A stretch of 5,318 bases of DNA from Lentimicrobiaceae bacterium (lineage in GTDB: Bacteria > Bacteroidota > Bacteroidia > Bacteroidales > JAGONC01): contig JAUXII010000100.1 of the NCBI GenBank assembly GCA_030621075.1, positions 1 to 5,318 of the forward strand, in the 5' to 3' direction. Of this stretch, positions 1-5,318 are shown piece after piece. The notes under the pieces are model-generated. The model was given only the letters and a program-made list of their open reading frames with translations, made no database searches and was not told the DNA's origin. The position numbers and the translations under genes are program-made. Numbering within the stretch: position 1 is the first letter of the stretch; each line of letters opens with the position of its first letter.

Positions 1-3000
1 CCCGTCTTTTACAGATGTCTGGGGGTCATCTCCGAAAGCAGAGATAATAGTTGTTGTGGAACCATTCCATTGTTGAGCTCCACCGCAAACAAGTGAGTCG
101 CCATCTTCAAAAAAGACACCGATATAGTCGTAGGTAGGTATTGGCTCATCGTTGATGGTTGGATGAGATATCAGTGGGATGTAGATATTGTGAATAACAG
201 ATGTTTCTGTAATGTCCCATCCCGGAGGTATAACCGTTAATGTTGCGGGGTTAGAGATTGCCTGAGGCTCACAAACACCGGACACAATGCAACGGTATTG
301 ATTTCCATTCATGAAAAGTTCAGCACCAATAATATAGAGTTGGTGATCATTACTTCCGTAATAATAAGCAGTATCTTCAAGGTTAAGCCAGGATATTCCA
401 TTATCGGTGCTGAGTTGCCACTGGAAATTAAGGTCAGGCAATGACAGTATTTGGATTACCGCAGTTCCAAACTCATAGATTATTGTATCCGTTGGCTGTT
501 CGAGCACAACCGGCAGGGGATCAACCACTATATTCAGGAAAGAAGGCGGGCCATCCCCGCAATAGTTTGACCCGGCCACACTAATCTGTCCCGAAGAGGC
601 TGTCTCTTCAAAAGAAACAGTTATCGTATTTGTGGTACTGTTTCCCAGTGCACCTTCAGGTAATGTCCAGATATAATTTGTTGCATTTGGGATGGTAGTT
701 ACTGAATAAATAATGTCTTGGGCGCCCTGGCACACCAGCTCATTGCCTGTAATAAGCCCGGCTTCTTCAACCAATGGCATTACGGTAATGTATTTAGATG
801 ATACAGGCCCGGTTCCACAGTCATTGAGGGCTTTAACAGTGACAAATCCGGATGAAGCTTGTTGTCCGTAGGAAATAGATATTGAATTGCTGCTACCAGA
901 CCCGGATGCGCCGGGTGGTATTGTCCACTGGTACGATGTTGCCCCGGCAACAGGCGATACGGAGTATGTGATGTTGTTATCCTCACGACAAACCTGGGGT
1001 GCCCCGGTAATATATCCCGGGAGACCAGGTACCGTATCGACTGAAATATAGTTTGTTTTTGTGATTATAGCCGTGTCAAAGTCATTAATAACAGTTAGTA
1101 TGGCATTATAAATACCCTGATTATTATAAATAACCGATGGATGCTGCTGTGATGAAGTAGAAGGAGTACCGCCGGGAAATTGCCAGGACCAGTTAGTGAT
1201 CACTCCGGATGTTAAATCAGTGAATTGTATGGTGTCGCCTGTACAGATTTGTGTTTGTGAAGCTGCGAATTCAGGTGTAAGTTGCCAGTCGAGGTAATTT
1301 ATTCTGTAAGCTGCATCCCATAACAGGGGAGGTACATCCAGAAAAAGGTTGCCCGAGTCTGCAATGTGGATGCTTCCGGAATCAAGCATACCTGTGGAAC
1401 AGCTCCACCATTCCACTTCATAATAGCTGTTTAAAAGATTTTCAAATTGCATCTGCCCGCCACTCAGTACCGGTGGGTACCCATTGGCGTTAATATATTC
1501 CCAATTATATCTTCTGTTTTGGACCCAGCCAACCAGGCTTGTCGGATCATGTAATGCAAAGCTACGGCATACAGGGGCATAATTGCCAAAGATATATTTA
1601 TCAACTTCAATATAAAAATTTCCTGTATTTTCGACAAAGATCATATGATTTCCTTGTGTGACATTCACCGTATAGGTTGTGTTGGCATGACCGGTCAGAC
1701 TGAGCACATTTATCCCATCGATCCATATTTTTATATTTGAGAAAAGGGCAAAATCACCGGTTACAAGCGAAAATTGCCCTGATTCGGCGTAGTCAACATA
1801 AAAATGAGGAGGATTACGGGATGAATTGTACCAATAACCATAGAGCATGGTTGAGAGGTTATTGGTTCGGGGAGTGATAATTCCTGATCGTTCAACCGTA
1901 AAATAATTTTCGGGTGCCGGAGTAAAAAGATCAAAGAATTTTGGTTCAATTGTCGTATCGAGATAATCATCAGATGAACACAAAACACCAACAGGGGCAT
2001 AGTCTTCACCAAGAAGGTTGGTAGAATGCATAAAGCTACTAACGGGAGCAAAATGATAATAGAGGTTCAAACTATCAATATATTGATCCCAATGCCAGGC
2101 AACTGCAGCCCCAAAAGAACCGGAAAAGGATGTTGCCCAGAGTGAATTATGCAATGCAATACCATTCGGATCCAACGTAGCAACCTCATTAGAGTAGTGA
2201 GATAATCCAAATTCTCCAACAATAGTTGGTTTAGGGAAATCAATAAGGTACTGTTTAGTGGCTGCGTATAAACTCAATTCCAGGTCACTGGAGGTTTCGT
2301 ACCGGTGTATCTGGGTAAAGTCGATGATAGAATGGTTCCACATATCAGCATCGTGTTCAAAAAATGCATAACTCACCGAAATAGGGTGATCATTTTCATC
2401 TATGCCGTTCCAATATTGGCCTGTTTCGACAAGCCAATTATTGATTTCTGTTCTATGATTATTGTAGTCGCCTGAATTGTCTGCTTCTGTAAACAGTTCC
2501 CAGGCTGATAAGTGAGAAGAAAAACCCCAACGGGCGTTAATATACCTAAGTTTTCTTTTGTAGTAGTAGAGTGCCGTAGAATTTGAATAAAAATCCCATG
2601 TATTGGAGCATGGCCCTCCATTTGCCGCATTATACGGGCTGTTTGCCCAATGGTTATCCGATTGAATGGATACTGCATCATGGATCAAAGGGCAAAGTTG
2701 CATATAGATACCCTCTTCGGTGGCTTTTTCCAGCACATGATCGAGCCAGAAGGCAATATCAAGGCGATTTGTGTAATTTCCAAGTCCGGTATTGTTCCAT
2801 TCTATTTCAAATGACCAGGGAGCCATGATTATTTTAATATAATTGGCATTGTTAGCAGCAAGGCTGTCGATCCATCCATCATATACATAAAACCCATTTG
2901 AATATATATTCCATGGAATGTTCATTCCAACAGCAAAGAAGGGTTCTCCATTGTCGAACGCCTGAAATTTGCCTGTGGTGTTTCGTACAAAGCCAGGGTC

Positions 3001-3435
3001 AGGCGAGGTAGTGCATACAAAAGTATAGGTAGCTGAATAGGTTGTGCCTGTTTCATCACTACATACAACTTCATAGGTCCATGTTCCGGTTTCATCAGGG
3101 CTAAATCGTATTTTCCAAATGGGTGATCCGTTAAGGATGAGGGCTCCGTCAGGTGGGTTGAAGAGGTAGTCCTGGTAATAAAAACCATCTACATTGATCT
3201 GATTACCGGTTGGGGAGGTAAAATGGCCCTGCAGATTTACCTGATCATAGTTAAAAGGATTGATATAATTGGCTGTCAGATCGACTGTGATCTCAAACTT
3301 CTGATAGATCCCTATTGTGTCATTATTTACGGAGATATCATTGAAGATAGGTAGTAGGGCAAAACTGTATCCTCTGATCAGCAGGATCATCAGGAGCAAG
3401 AGGATATTTTTTTGGATATGTTTATGCTTTGTCAC
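1..3435 (-). CDS. Secreted multidomain clan GH-A-like glycoside hydrolase with PKD/Ig modules (3'-partial)
   Basis: The frame is open for 1145 codons from a GTG and runs off the window with no stop. GTG is chosen because it gives a clean signal peptide: basic KHKHIQK, hydrophobic ILLLLMILLI, likely cleavage after A26. No in-frame ATG lies between it and the upstream in-frame TAG near 3530. Visible modules: DUF5060-like beta-sandwich (about 29-138); catalytic barrel (about 155-470) with WELFTEAD (acid/base candidate E317), IHRY (H377-Y379) and VGEFG (nucleophile candidate E408); carbohydrate-binding-like beta-sandwich (about 500-615); domain like the putative collagen-binding domain of collagenase-type hydrolases (about 620-713, GWVQNR, VEWW, AYRI); PKD (about 722-800); two PKD-like modules (803-971); Ig-like module (about 975-1070); start of another module (1073 on, DYIGVFFEDGDSLVCGG). 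The family is known for retaining glycosidases; the substrate cannot be read here. Outer-surface or secreted location is inferred, with type IX export possible but its C-terminal signal unseen. The asparagine usual before the acid/base glutamate is threonine. Confidence 0.88.
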   Translation of the reverse strand, partial: MTKHKHIQKNILLLLMILLIRGYSFALLPIFNDISVNNDTIGIYQKFEITVDLTANYINPFNYDQVNLQGHFTSPTGNQINVDGFYYQDYLFNPPDGALILNGSPIWKIRFSPDETGTWTYEVVCSDETGTTYSATYTFVCTTSPDPGFVRNTTGKFQAFDNGEPFFAVGMNIPWNIYSNGFYVYDGWIDSLAANNANYIKIIMAPWSFEIEWNNTGLGNYTNRLDIAFWLDHVLEKATEEGIYMQLCPLIHDAVSIQSDNHWANSPYNAANGGPCSNTWDFYSNSTALYYYKRKLRYINARWGFSSHLSAWELFTEADNSGDYNNHRTEINNWLVETGQYWNGIDENDHPISVSYAFFEHDADMWNHSIIDFTQIHRYETSSDLELSLYAATKQYLIDFPKPTIVGEFGLSHYSNEVATLDPNGIALHNSLWATSFSGSFGAAVAWHWDQYIDSLNLYYHFAPVSSFMHSTNLLGEDYAPVGVLCSSDDYLDTTIEPKFFDLFTPAPENYFTVERSGIITPRTNNLSTMLYGYWYNSSRNPPHFYVDYAESGQFSLVTGDFALFSNIKIWIDGINVLSLTGHANTTYTVNVTQGNHMIFVENTGNFYIEVDKYIFGNYAPVCRSFALHDPTSLVGWVQNRRYNWEYINANGYPPVLSGGQMQFENLLNSYYEVEWWSCSTGMLDSGSIHIADSGNLFLDVPPLLWDAAYRINYLDWQLTPEFAASQTQICTGDTIQFTDLTSGVITNWSWQFPGGTPSTSSQQHPSVIYNNQGIYNAILTVINDFDTAIITKTNYISVDTVPGLPGYITGAPQVCREDNNITYSVSPVAGATSYQWTIPPGASGSGSSNSISISYGQQASSGFVTVKALNDCGTGPVSSKYITVMPLVEEAGLITGNELVCQGAQDIIYSVTTIPNATNYIWTLPEGALGNSTTNTITVSFEETASSGQISVAGSNYCGDGPPSFLNIVVDPLPVVLEQPTDTIIYEFGTAVIQILSLPDLNFQWQLSTDNGISWLNLEDTAYYYGSNDHQLYIIGAELFMNGNQYRCIVSGVCEPQAISNPATLTVIPPGWDITETSVIHNIYIPLISHPTINDEPIPTYDYIGVFFEDGDSLVCGGAQQWNGSTTTIISAFGDDPQTSVKDG
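523..762 (-). repeat. PKD-like module, copy 2 (protein-level tandem repeat)
   Basis: Residues 892-971. It repeats the pattern of copy 1: GLITGNELVCQG, IYSVTT, NATNYIWTLPEGA, NTITVSF, SSGQISVAG, YCGDGPP. The paired cysteines near the start (VC) and end (YCG) are kept in both copies and may form a disulfide in the exported protein. Confidence 0.75.
781..1023 (-). repeat. PKD-like module, copy 1 (protein-level tandem repeat)
   Basis: Residues 805-885 of the hydrolase. Shared landmarks with the next copy are YITG or LITG, VC, a tyrosine-serine-valine strand (TYSVSP), N/GAT-x-Y-x-W, an IPPGA turn, SISISY, SSGFVTV, and N-D/Y-CG-x-GP. This is the PKD-like type common in long Bacteroidota surface proteins, where such modules act as spacers or binding domains. 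The copies are clearly diverged, so the duplication is old. Confidence 0.75.
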
Positions 3436-3450
3436 GATGGGTTTAAATTT

Positions 3451-3458
3451 CAAAGATA
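3451..3458 (-). promoter_or_regulatory. Candidate -7 box of the hydrolase gene
   Basis: The minus strand reads TATCTTTG, an exact match to the Bacteroidota -7 consensus TAnnTTTG. It sits 15 bases upstream of the GTG, which would give a leader of only about 9 bases. No convincing TTG-type -33 element is seen at the usual spacing, so this is tentative. Confidence 0.35.
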
Positions 3459-3568
3459 ACAATTTGATTTCAAACAGTATAATCCGGTAATGTTGACACT
3501 GTCCTACCCCAATTATGATACTCTATCTATTGGAAATCAAATTTTTATTGAAATTACACAGGTAAAGA

Positions 3569-3630
3569 AACGCCAGAAATAGCGGGCATTGTGCTTAGGT
3601 TTGGTTCCTAATTATTGTGCACTGGCAGTT
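3569..3630. repeat. Nested imperfect palindrome, attC-like in layout, at the 3' end of the 91-residue gene
   Basis: On the plus strand the outer arms are AACGCCAG (3569-3576) and CTGGCAGTT (3622-3630), pairing over 8 bp with one extra base. The inner arms are GTGCTTAGG (3591-3599) against CCTAA (3607-3611) and GCAC (3619-3622, sharing C3622 with the outer arm), with a 7-base loop and a 7-base bulge. ATTGTGC is also directly repeated (3588-3594, 3614-3620). The element is 62 bp and overlaps the first two positions of the preceding gene's stop codon, as integron attC sites can. AAC/GTT ends are present, but the rest of the RYYYAAC/GTTRRRY core boxes is not. It could instead be a weak terminator hairpin or a dispersed intergenic repeat. 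Confidence 0.4.
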
Positions 3631-3904
3631 ATATTTCTTTTTGTCGTTGATTATACTTGTCAATAAACTTATGTAAATCCCCCTCCATTAAAGCTGTTGG
3701 AAAATACTTTCCAGACTCGTCATTGTATACTATCCACTTATCAAACCCATATTTTTTTGCAAATGAAAAAATATATTGTTCAAGTTCATCAGTCTCCTTG
3801 TAAATTTTGTCCTCCTTTATCTTGTAACTATTTAGTACCCATTCTCCGCAATACATAATCTTCAATAAGGTCTGATATTGGACTTTAGTCAAATCTATAT
3901 TCAT
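3629..3904 (-). CDS. Hypothetical 91-residue protein, possibly C-terminally shortened
   Basis: A complete small gene from ATG to TAA. The N-terminal part (QYQTLLKIMYCGEWVLNS, about 9-26) looks like an amphipathic helix with tryptophan and aromatic residues. It is followed by a charged helix (about 30-52), a short strand-turn (KWIVYNDESGKYFPT, 56-70) and a basic tail. There is no signal peptide, membrane segment or nucleic-acid-binding motif. The L-x-Y-x-G-x-W-x-x-N pattern recalls a family of uncharacterised small bacterial proteins that I cannot name and that I remember as longer, so the C-terminus may have been lost at the palindrome abutting the stop codon. AT-rich codon use matches the Fic gene and differs from the hydrolase. 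Its start overlaps the stop of a 21-codon ORF by ATGA, which suggests translational coupling. Function unknown. Confidence 0.65.
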   Translation of the reverse strand: MNIDLTKVQYQTLLKIMYCGEWVLNSYKIKEDKIYKETDELEQYIFSFAKKYGFDKWIVYNDESGKYFPTALMEGDLHKFIDKYNQRQKEI

Positions 3905-3966
3905 ATCTTAATCTGATTCTTTATTATTTCAAAAATTTGTTCTCTTAATATTTTATTAATTTCCAT
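3901..3966 (-). CDS. 21-codon ORF overlapping the 91-residue gene (leader peptide or gene remnant)
   Basis: ATG to TGA encodes MEINKILREQIFEIIKNQIK plus a final I. The TGA overlaps the next ATG as ATGA, the arrangement typical of translationally coupled genes. The peptide is predicted helical and amphipathic (I, L, I, F, I, I alternating with charged residues). It could be a leader peptide whose translation feeds the downstream gene, or the N-terminal stump of a longer gene. LREQIFEIIKNQ resembles the N-terminus of a small unknown protein family as I remember it, which I cannot verify. There is no Shine-Dalgarno sequence; an A-run (GAAAAAAAAC) lies just upstream. It could also be chance in AT-rich DNA. 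Confidence 0.35.
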   Translation of the reverse strand: MEINKILREQIFEIIKNQIKI

Positions 3967-4006
3967 TATACCTATGTTTTTTTTCTGCTTGTTTACAACA
4001 GTTCTG

Positions 4007-4043
4007 CCGTATGAAACGGTCGGGTTTTCTGCTCTGTTTCAAT
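4007..4043. repeat. Imperfect hairpin(s) between the Fic gene and the small gene
   Basis: TATGAAAC (4010-4017) pairs with GTTTCAATA (4036-4044 region) over about 8 bp with one bulged base and an 18-base loop. A smaller alternative is CCGT-ATGAA-ACGG (4007-4019). The two foldings share bases and exclude each other. The element lies about 30-60 bases after the Fic stop codon. It has no clean U-tract, so a simple intrinsic terminator is unlikely. The remaining bases of 3967-4070 show only an A/T run (3977-3984) and no gene. Confidence 0.35.
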
Positions 4044-4070
4044 ATCAGCCGCCTCGATTAGCCAAAGCAC

Positions 4071-5144
4071 TTAATTTTTAAGAGTTAATAGTTCAATTAG
4101 CTTTTCGTTAATATAATAATTCCCTGTTCCTAATTTTTCTTTTTTAAGCAATTTGTCTTCTGCTAATTTATTGAGGTATTTTGAAGCAGTTATACGAGAA
4201 ACCCCTAAATCATTTACGATAAATTCAATTTTTGTGTATGGGTGTTTAAATAAATTATTCAATAAGTCATGACTGTAAAATTTATAATTATCCCTTAACA
4301 AATTTTTGTATTCAAATATTAATTCCCGGATTTTACCGATTAGAATAATTGTCTCTTTCGAAATTTGTTCAACTCCATTTATTAAATATAACACCCAGTT
4401 TTCCCAATTGTCAGTTTCTCTTACTTCTTGTAATAATTTATAGTATTCTCCTTTGTGTTCAATAATATACCGACTTAAATATAAAACCGGCAAGTCTAAT
4501 AAATCGTTCATTACCAAGTATAATACATTGATAATTCTACCTGTTCTGCCATTTCCGTCAAAGAACGGGTGAATACTCTCAAATTGATAATGGATAATTG
4601 CCATTTTTACTAAAGGGTCAAAGTCCGATAAAGTTTCATCATTTATAAACCGTTCAAGATTTGTCATTAATTCCAGGATTGTATTATAGTCTTGAGGTGG
4701 TGTATAAATAATTTCCCCTGTAGTTTCATTTTTCAAAGCTGTTCCTGGTACTTTTCTAAACCCCGCGTTATTTTTTTCTAATTCAGATTGAATTTCAATA
4801 ATGTCGTTGTTCGTCAGAATTTTGTTCTTTGAGATTAATCCGAATCCTTTTTTTAGCGCAGAAATGTAGTTTTGTACTTCTTTAGCATTTAATGATTTGA
4901 ATCCGTCAAGATTTAATTCGGCTTTAAAAATGTCATCGTGGGTTGTGATTATATTTTCAATAGCAGAACTGTCTTTTGCTTCTTGAAGTCCTAAGGTATT
5001 GATTAAAATGTTTTCATTTGGAATACTTGAAACAATTCCCTTTAGTTCAGCCAATGCCCGATGAGCAGATGCTAATTTCTTGAGAATTATTTTACTCTCA
5101 ATATCTTGTTCAAAAGGTAGTTTTTTAAGTATTTCAGATTTCAT
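4071..5144 (-). CDS. Class II Fic-family protein (predicted protein AMP-transferase) with C-terminal winged helix
   Basis: Complete, 357 residues, a usual length for stand-alone Fic/winged-helix proteins. Order: N-terminal helical Fic_N-type region (about 1-90) with the inhibitory motif SSAIEN (59-64, fitting S/T-xxx-E-G/N); Fic core (about 110-255) with target-docking flap TGEIIYTPPQ (142-151) and active-site motif HPFFDGNGRTGR (192-203), all key residues present (H192, D196, N198, R200, R203); linker helices; winged helix (about 290-353; LGVSRITASKYLNKLAE looks like the recognition helix). In this family the histidine activates a target hydroxyl for AMP transfer from ATP, and E63 would block ATP binding until inhibition is relieved. 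It is cytoplasmic, with no signal peptide. The ATG is the natural start: it is 28 bases below a TATCTTTG box and there is no Shine-Dalgarno sequence. The target is unknown. The winged helix and the palindromic repeats upstream suggest autoregulation. It is not next to a recognisable FicA-type antitoxin, and the inhibitory motif is internal, so none is needed. Confidence 0.93.
   Translation of the reverse strand: MKSEILKKLPFEQDIESKIILKKLASAHRALAELKGIVSSIPNENILINTLGLQEAKDSSAIENIITTHDDIFKAELNLDGFKSLNAKEVQNYISALKKGFGLISKNKILTNNDIIEIQSELEKNNAGFRKVPGTALKNETTGEIIYTPPQDYNTILELMTNLERFINDETLSDFDPLVKMAIIHYQFESIHPFFDGNGRTGRIINVLYLVMNDLLDLPVLYLSRYIIEHKGEYYKLLQEVRETDNWENWVLYLINGVEQISKETIILIGKIRELIFEYKNLLRDNYKFYSHDLLNNLFKHPYTKIEFIVNDLGVSRITASKYLNKLAEDKLLKKEKLGTGNYYINEKLIELLTLKN
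4941..4970 (-). other. Coding segment of the Fic inhibitory helix motif
   Basis: This segment of the Fic gene spans the region around the class II inhibitory motif (SSAIEN, residues 59-64) and the residues just after it. The glutamate E63 is the residue expected to bind the second arginine of the active-site motif (R203) and hold the enzyme off. Its position well ahead of the catalytic motif defines class II rather than class I (separate antitoxin) or class III (C-terminal). Confidence 0.6.
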
Positions 5145-5164
5145 TGTGTAAAGTATTTCTAATT

Positions 5165-5194
5165 TTCTTTACAAAGATAGTCAATTATGATAAG
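5165..5194. repeat. Composite palindromic repeat, promoter-proximal copy (candidate operator)
   Basis: TTCTTTACAAAG (5165-5176) and TTATGATAAG (5185-5194). CTTT-AC-AAAG is an inverted repeat with a 2-base centre and TTAT-G-ATAA one with a 1-base centre. Both recur in the same order in the distal copy. The copy covers the candidate -7 box. Confidence 0.55.
5172..5179 (-). promoter_or_regulatory. Candidate -7 box of the Fic gene
   Basis: The minus strand reads TATCTTTG, matching TAnnTTTG exactly. It lies 28 bases upstream of the ATG, leaving a leader of about 20 bases. The -33 side is weak: no clear TTTG at 19-21 bases. The box overlaps the CTTTACAAAG palindrome, so a protein bound there would block RNA polymerase. 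Confidence 0.45.
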
Positions 5195-5205
5195 AAAATA
5201 CATTA

Positions 5206-5234
5206 TTCTTTACAAAGTTTTGTTTTATGATAAG
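5206..5234. repeat. Composite palindromic repeat, promoter-distal copy (candidate operator)
   Basis: TTCTTTACAAAG (5206-5217) and TTATGATAAG (5225-5234) match the proximal copy exactly in both boxes, while the 7-8 bases between them differ. The offset between copies is 41 and 40 bases, close to four helical turns, which would put both sites on the same face of the DNA. A degenerate further TTATCAT occurs at 5279-5285. The rest of 5235-5318 is AT-rich with no gene seen. Confidence 0.55.
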
Positions 5235-5318
5235 GTATTGTTGTTTTTTTATCACACGAATTTAGTTCTGTTGATGTATTATCATTTTATTCACTTTTAA
5301 CATTTGTAGCTCACTAAT

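Noticed and set aside
2583..2828. Plus-strand open frame of 81 codons.
   Set aside because: It lies antisense inside the hydrolase catalytic domain, has no recognisable protein features, and the minus-strand frame is clearly the coding one.
780..3188. Several shorter minus-strand frames of 68-96 codons inside the hydrolase.
   Set aside because: They are other reading frames of the same gene with low-complexity, unprotein-like translations.
3388..3390. In-frame ATG at residue 16 as the start of the hydrolase.
   Set aside because: It falls within the hydrophobic core of the signal peptide and would remove the basic N-terminal region, so the GTG at 3435 is preferred.
3493..3519. Plus-strand TTGACA and TATGAT resembling a sigma-70 promoter.
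   Set aside because: The spacing is only 15 bases, no plus-strand gene follows, and primary promoters in this phylum do not use that consensus.
3629..3966. The small genes as antitoxin partners of the Fic protein.
   Set aside because: Neither shows the S/T-xxx-E-G/N inhibitory motif, they lie downstream with a hairpin between, and the Fic protein carries its own inhibitory helix.
5165..5234. A short CRISPR-like array.
   Set aside because: There are only two copies, each built of two short palindromes with diverged bases inside, at about 40 bp period; this fits operators, not CRISPR repeats with spacers.
1..5318. tRNA, rRNA or insertion-sequence genes.
   Set aside because: No cloverleaf, rRNA-like stretch, transposase frame or paired terminal inverted repeats were seen on either strand.

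Overview
The window looks like Bacteroidota DNA (Bacteroidetes; a marine, sediment or gut-type relative is plausible, no genus can be named). The pointers are a very large secreted multi-domain glycoside hydrolase with PKD and PKD-like modules, TAnnTTTG-type promoter boxes, and starts without a Shine-Dalgarno sequence. Every gene I can support is on the minus strand, so transcription runs from high to low coordinates.

Positions 1-3435 hold the first 1145 codons of one open frame that leaves the window at its 3' end. It starts at a GTG and encodes a signal peptide, a DUF5060-like beta-sandwich, a clan GH-A-type catalytic barrel (candidate catalytic residues E317 and E408), a carbohydrate-binding-like beta-sandwich, a putative collagen-binding-type domain, a PKD domain, two diverged copies of a PKD-like module, an Ig-like module and the start of a further module. 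It is probably an exported polysaccharide-degrading enzyme, perhaps delivered by the type IX system, but the C-terminus that would show this is outside the window.

Positions 3436-4070 are AT-rich and hold a 91-residue unknown gene (3629-3904), a 21-codon ORF overlapping its start by ATGA (3901-3966), and two imperfect palindromes. One (3569-3630) touches the stop codon of the 91-residue gene and has nested arms, an extrahelical base and AAC/GTT ends, a layout reminiscent of an integron attC site. The other (4007-4043) lies between this gene and the next. The same-strand layout of gene, palindrome, gene, palindrome resembles cassette DNA, but the attC core consensus is not met.

Positions 4071-5144 encode a complete Fic-family protein: class II inhibitory motif near the N-terminus, canonical HPFFDGNGRTGR catalytic motif, C-terminal winged-helix domain. 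It is predicted to transfer AMP to a target protein. Its upstream region (5145-5318) carries two copies of a composite repeat, each made of two palindromes (CTTTACAAAG and TTATGATAA) about 40 bp apart. One palindrome overlaps a good -7 box, which suggests control by a dimeric DNA-binding protein, perhaps the Fic protein itself.

Nothing links the hydrolase functionally to the Fic side. The change in base composition and the palindrome near 3570-3630 suggest a boundary between resident and acquired DNA.
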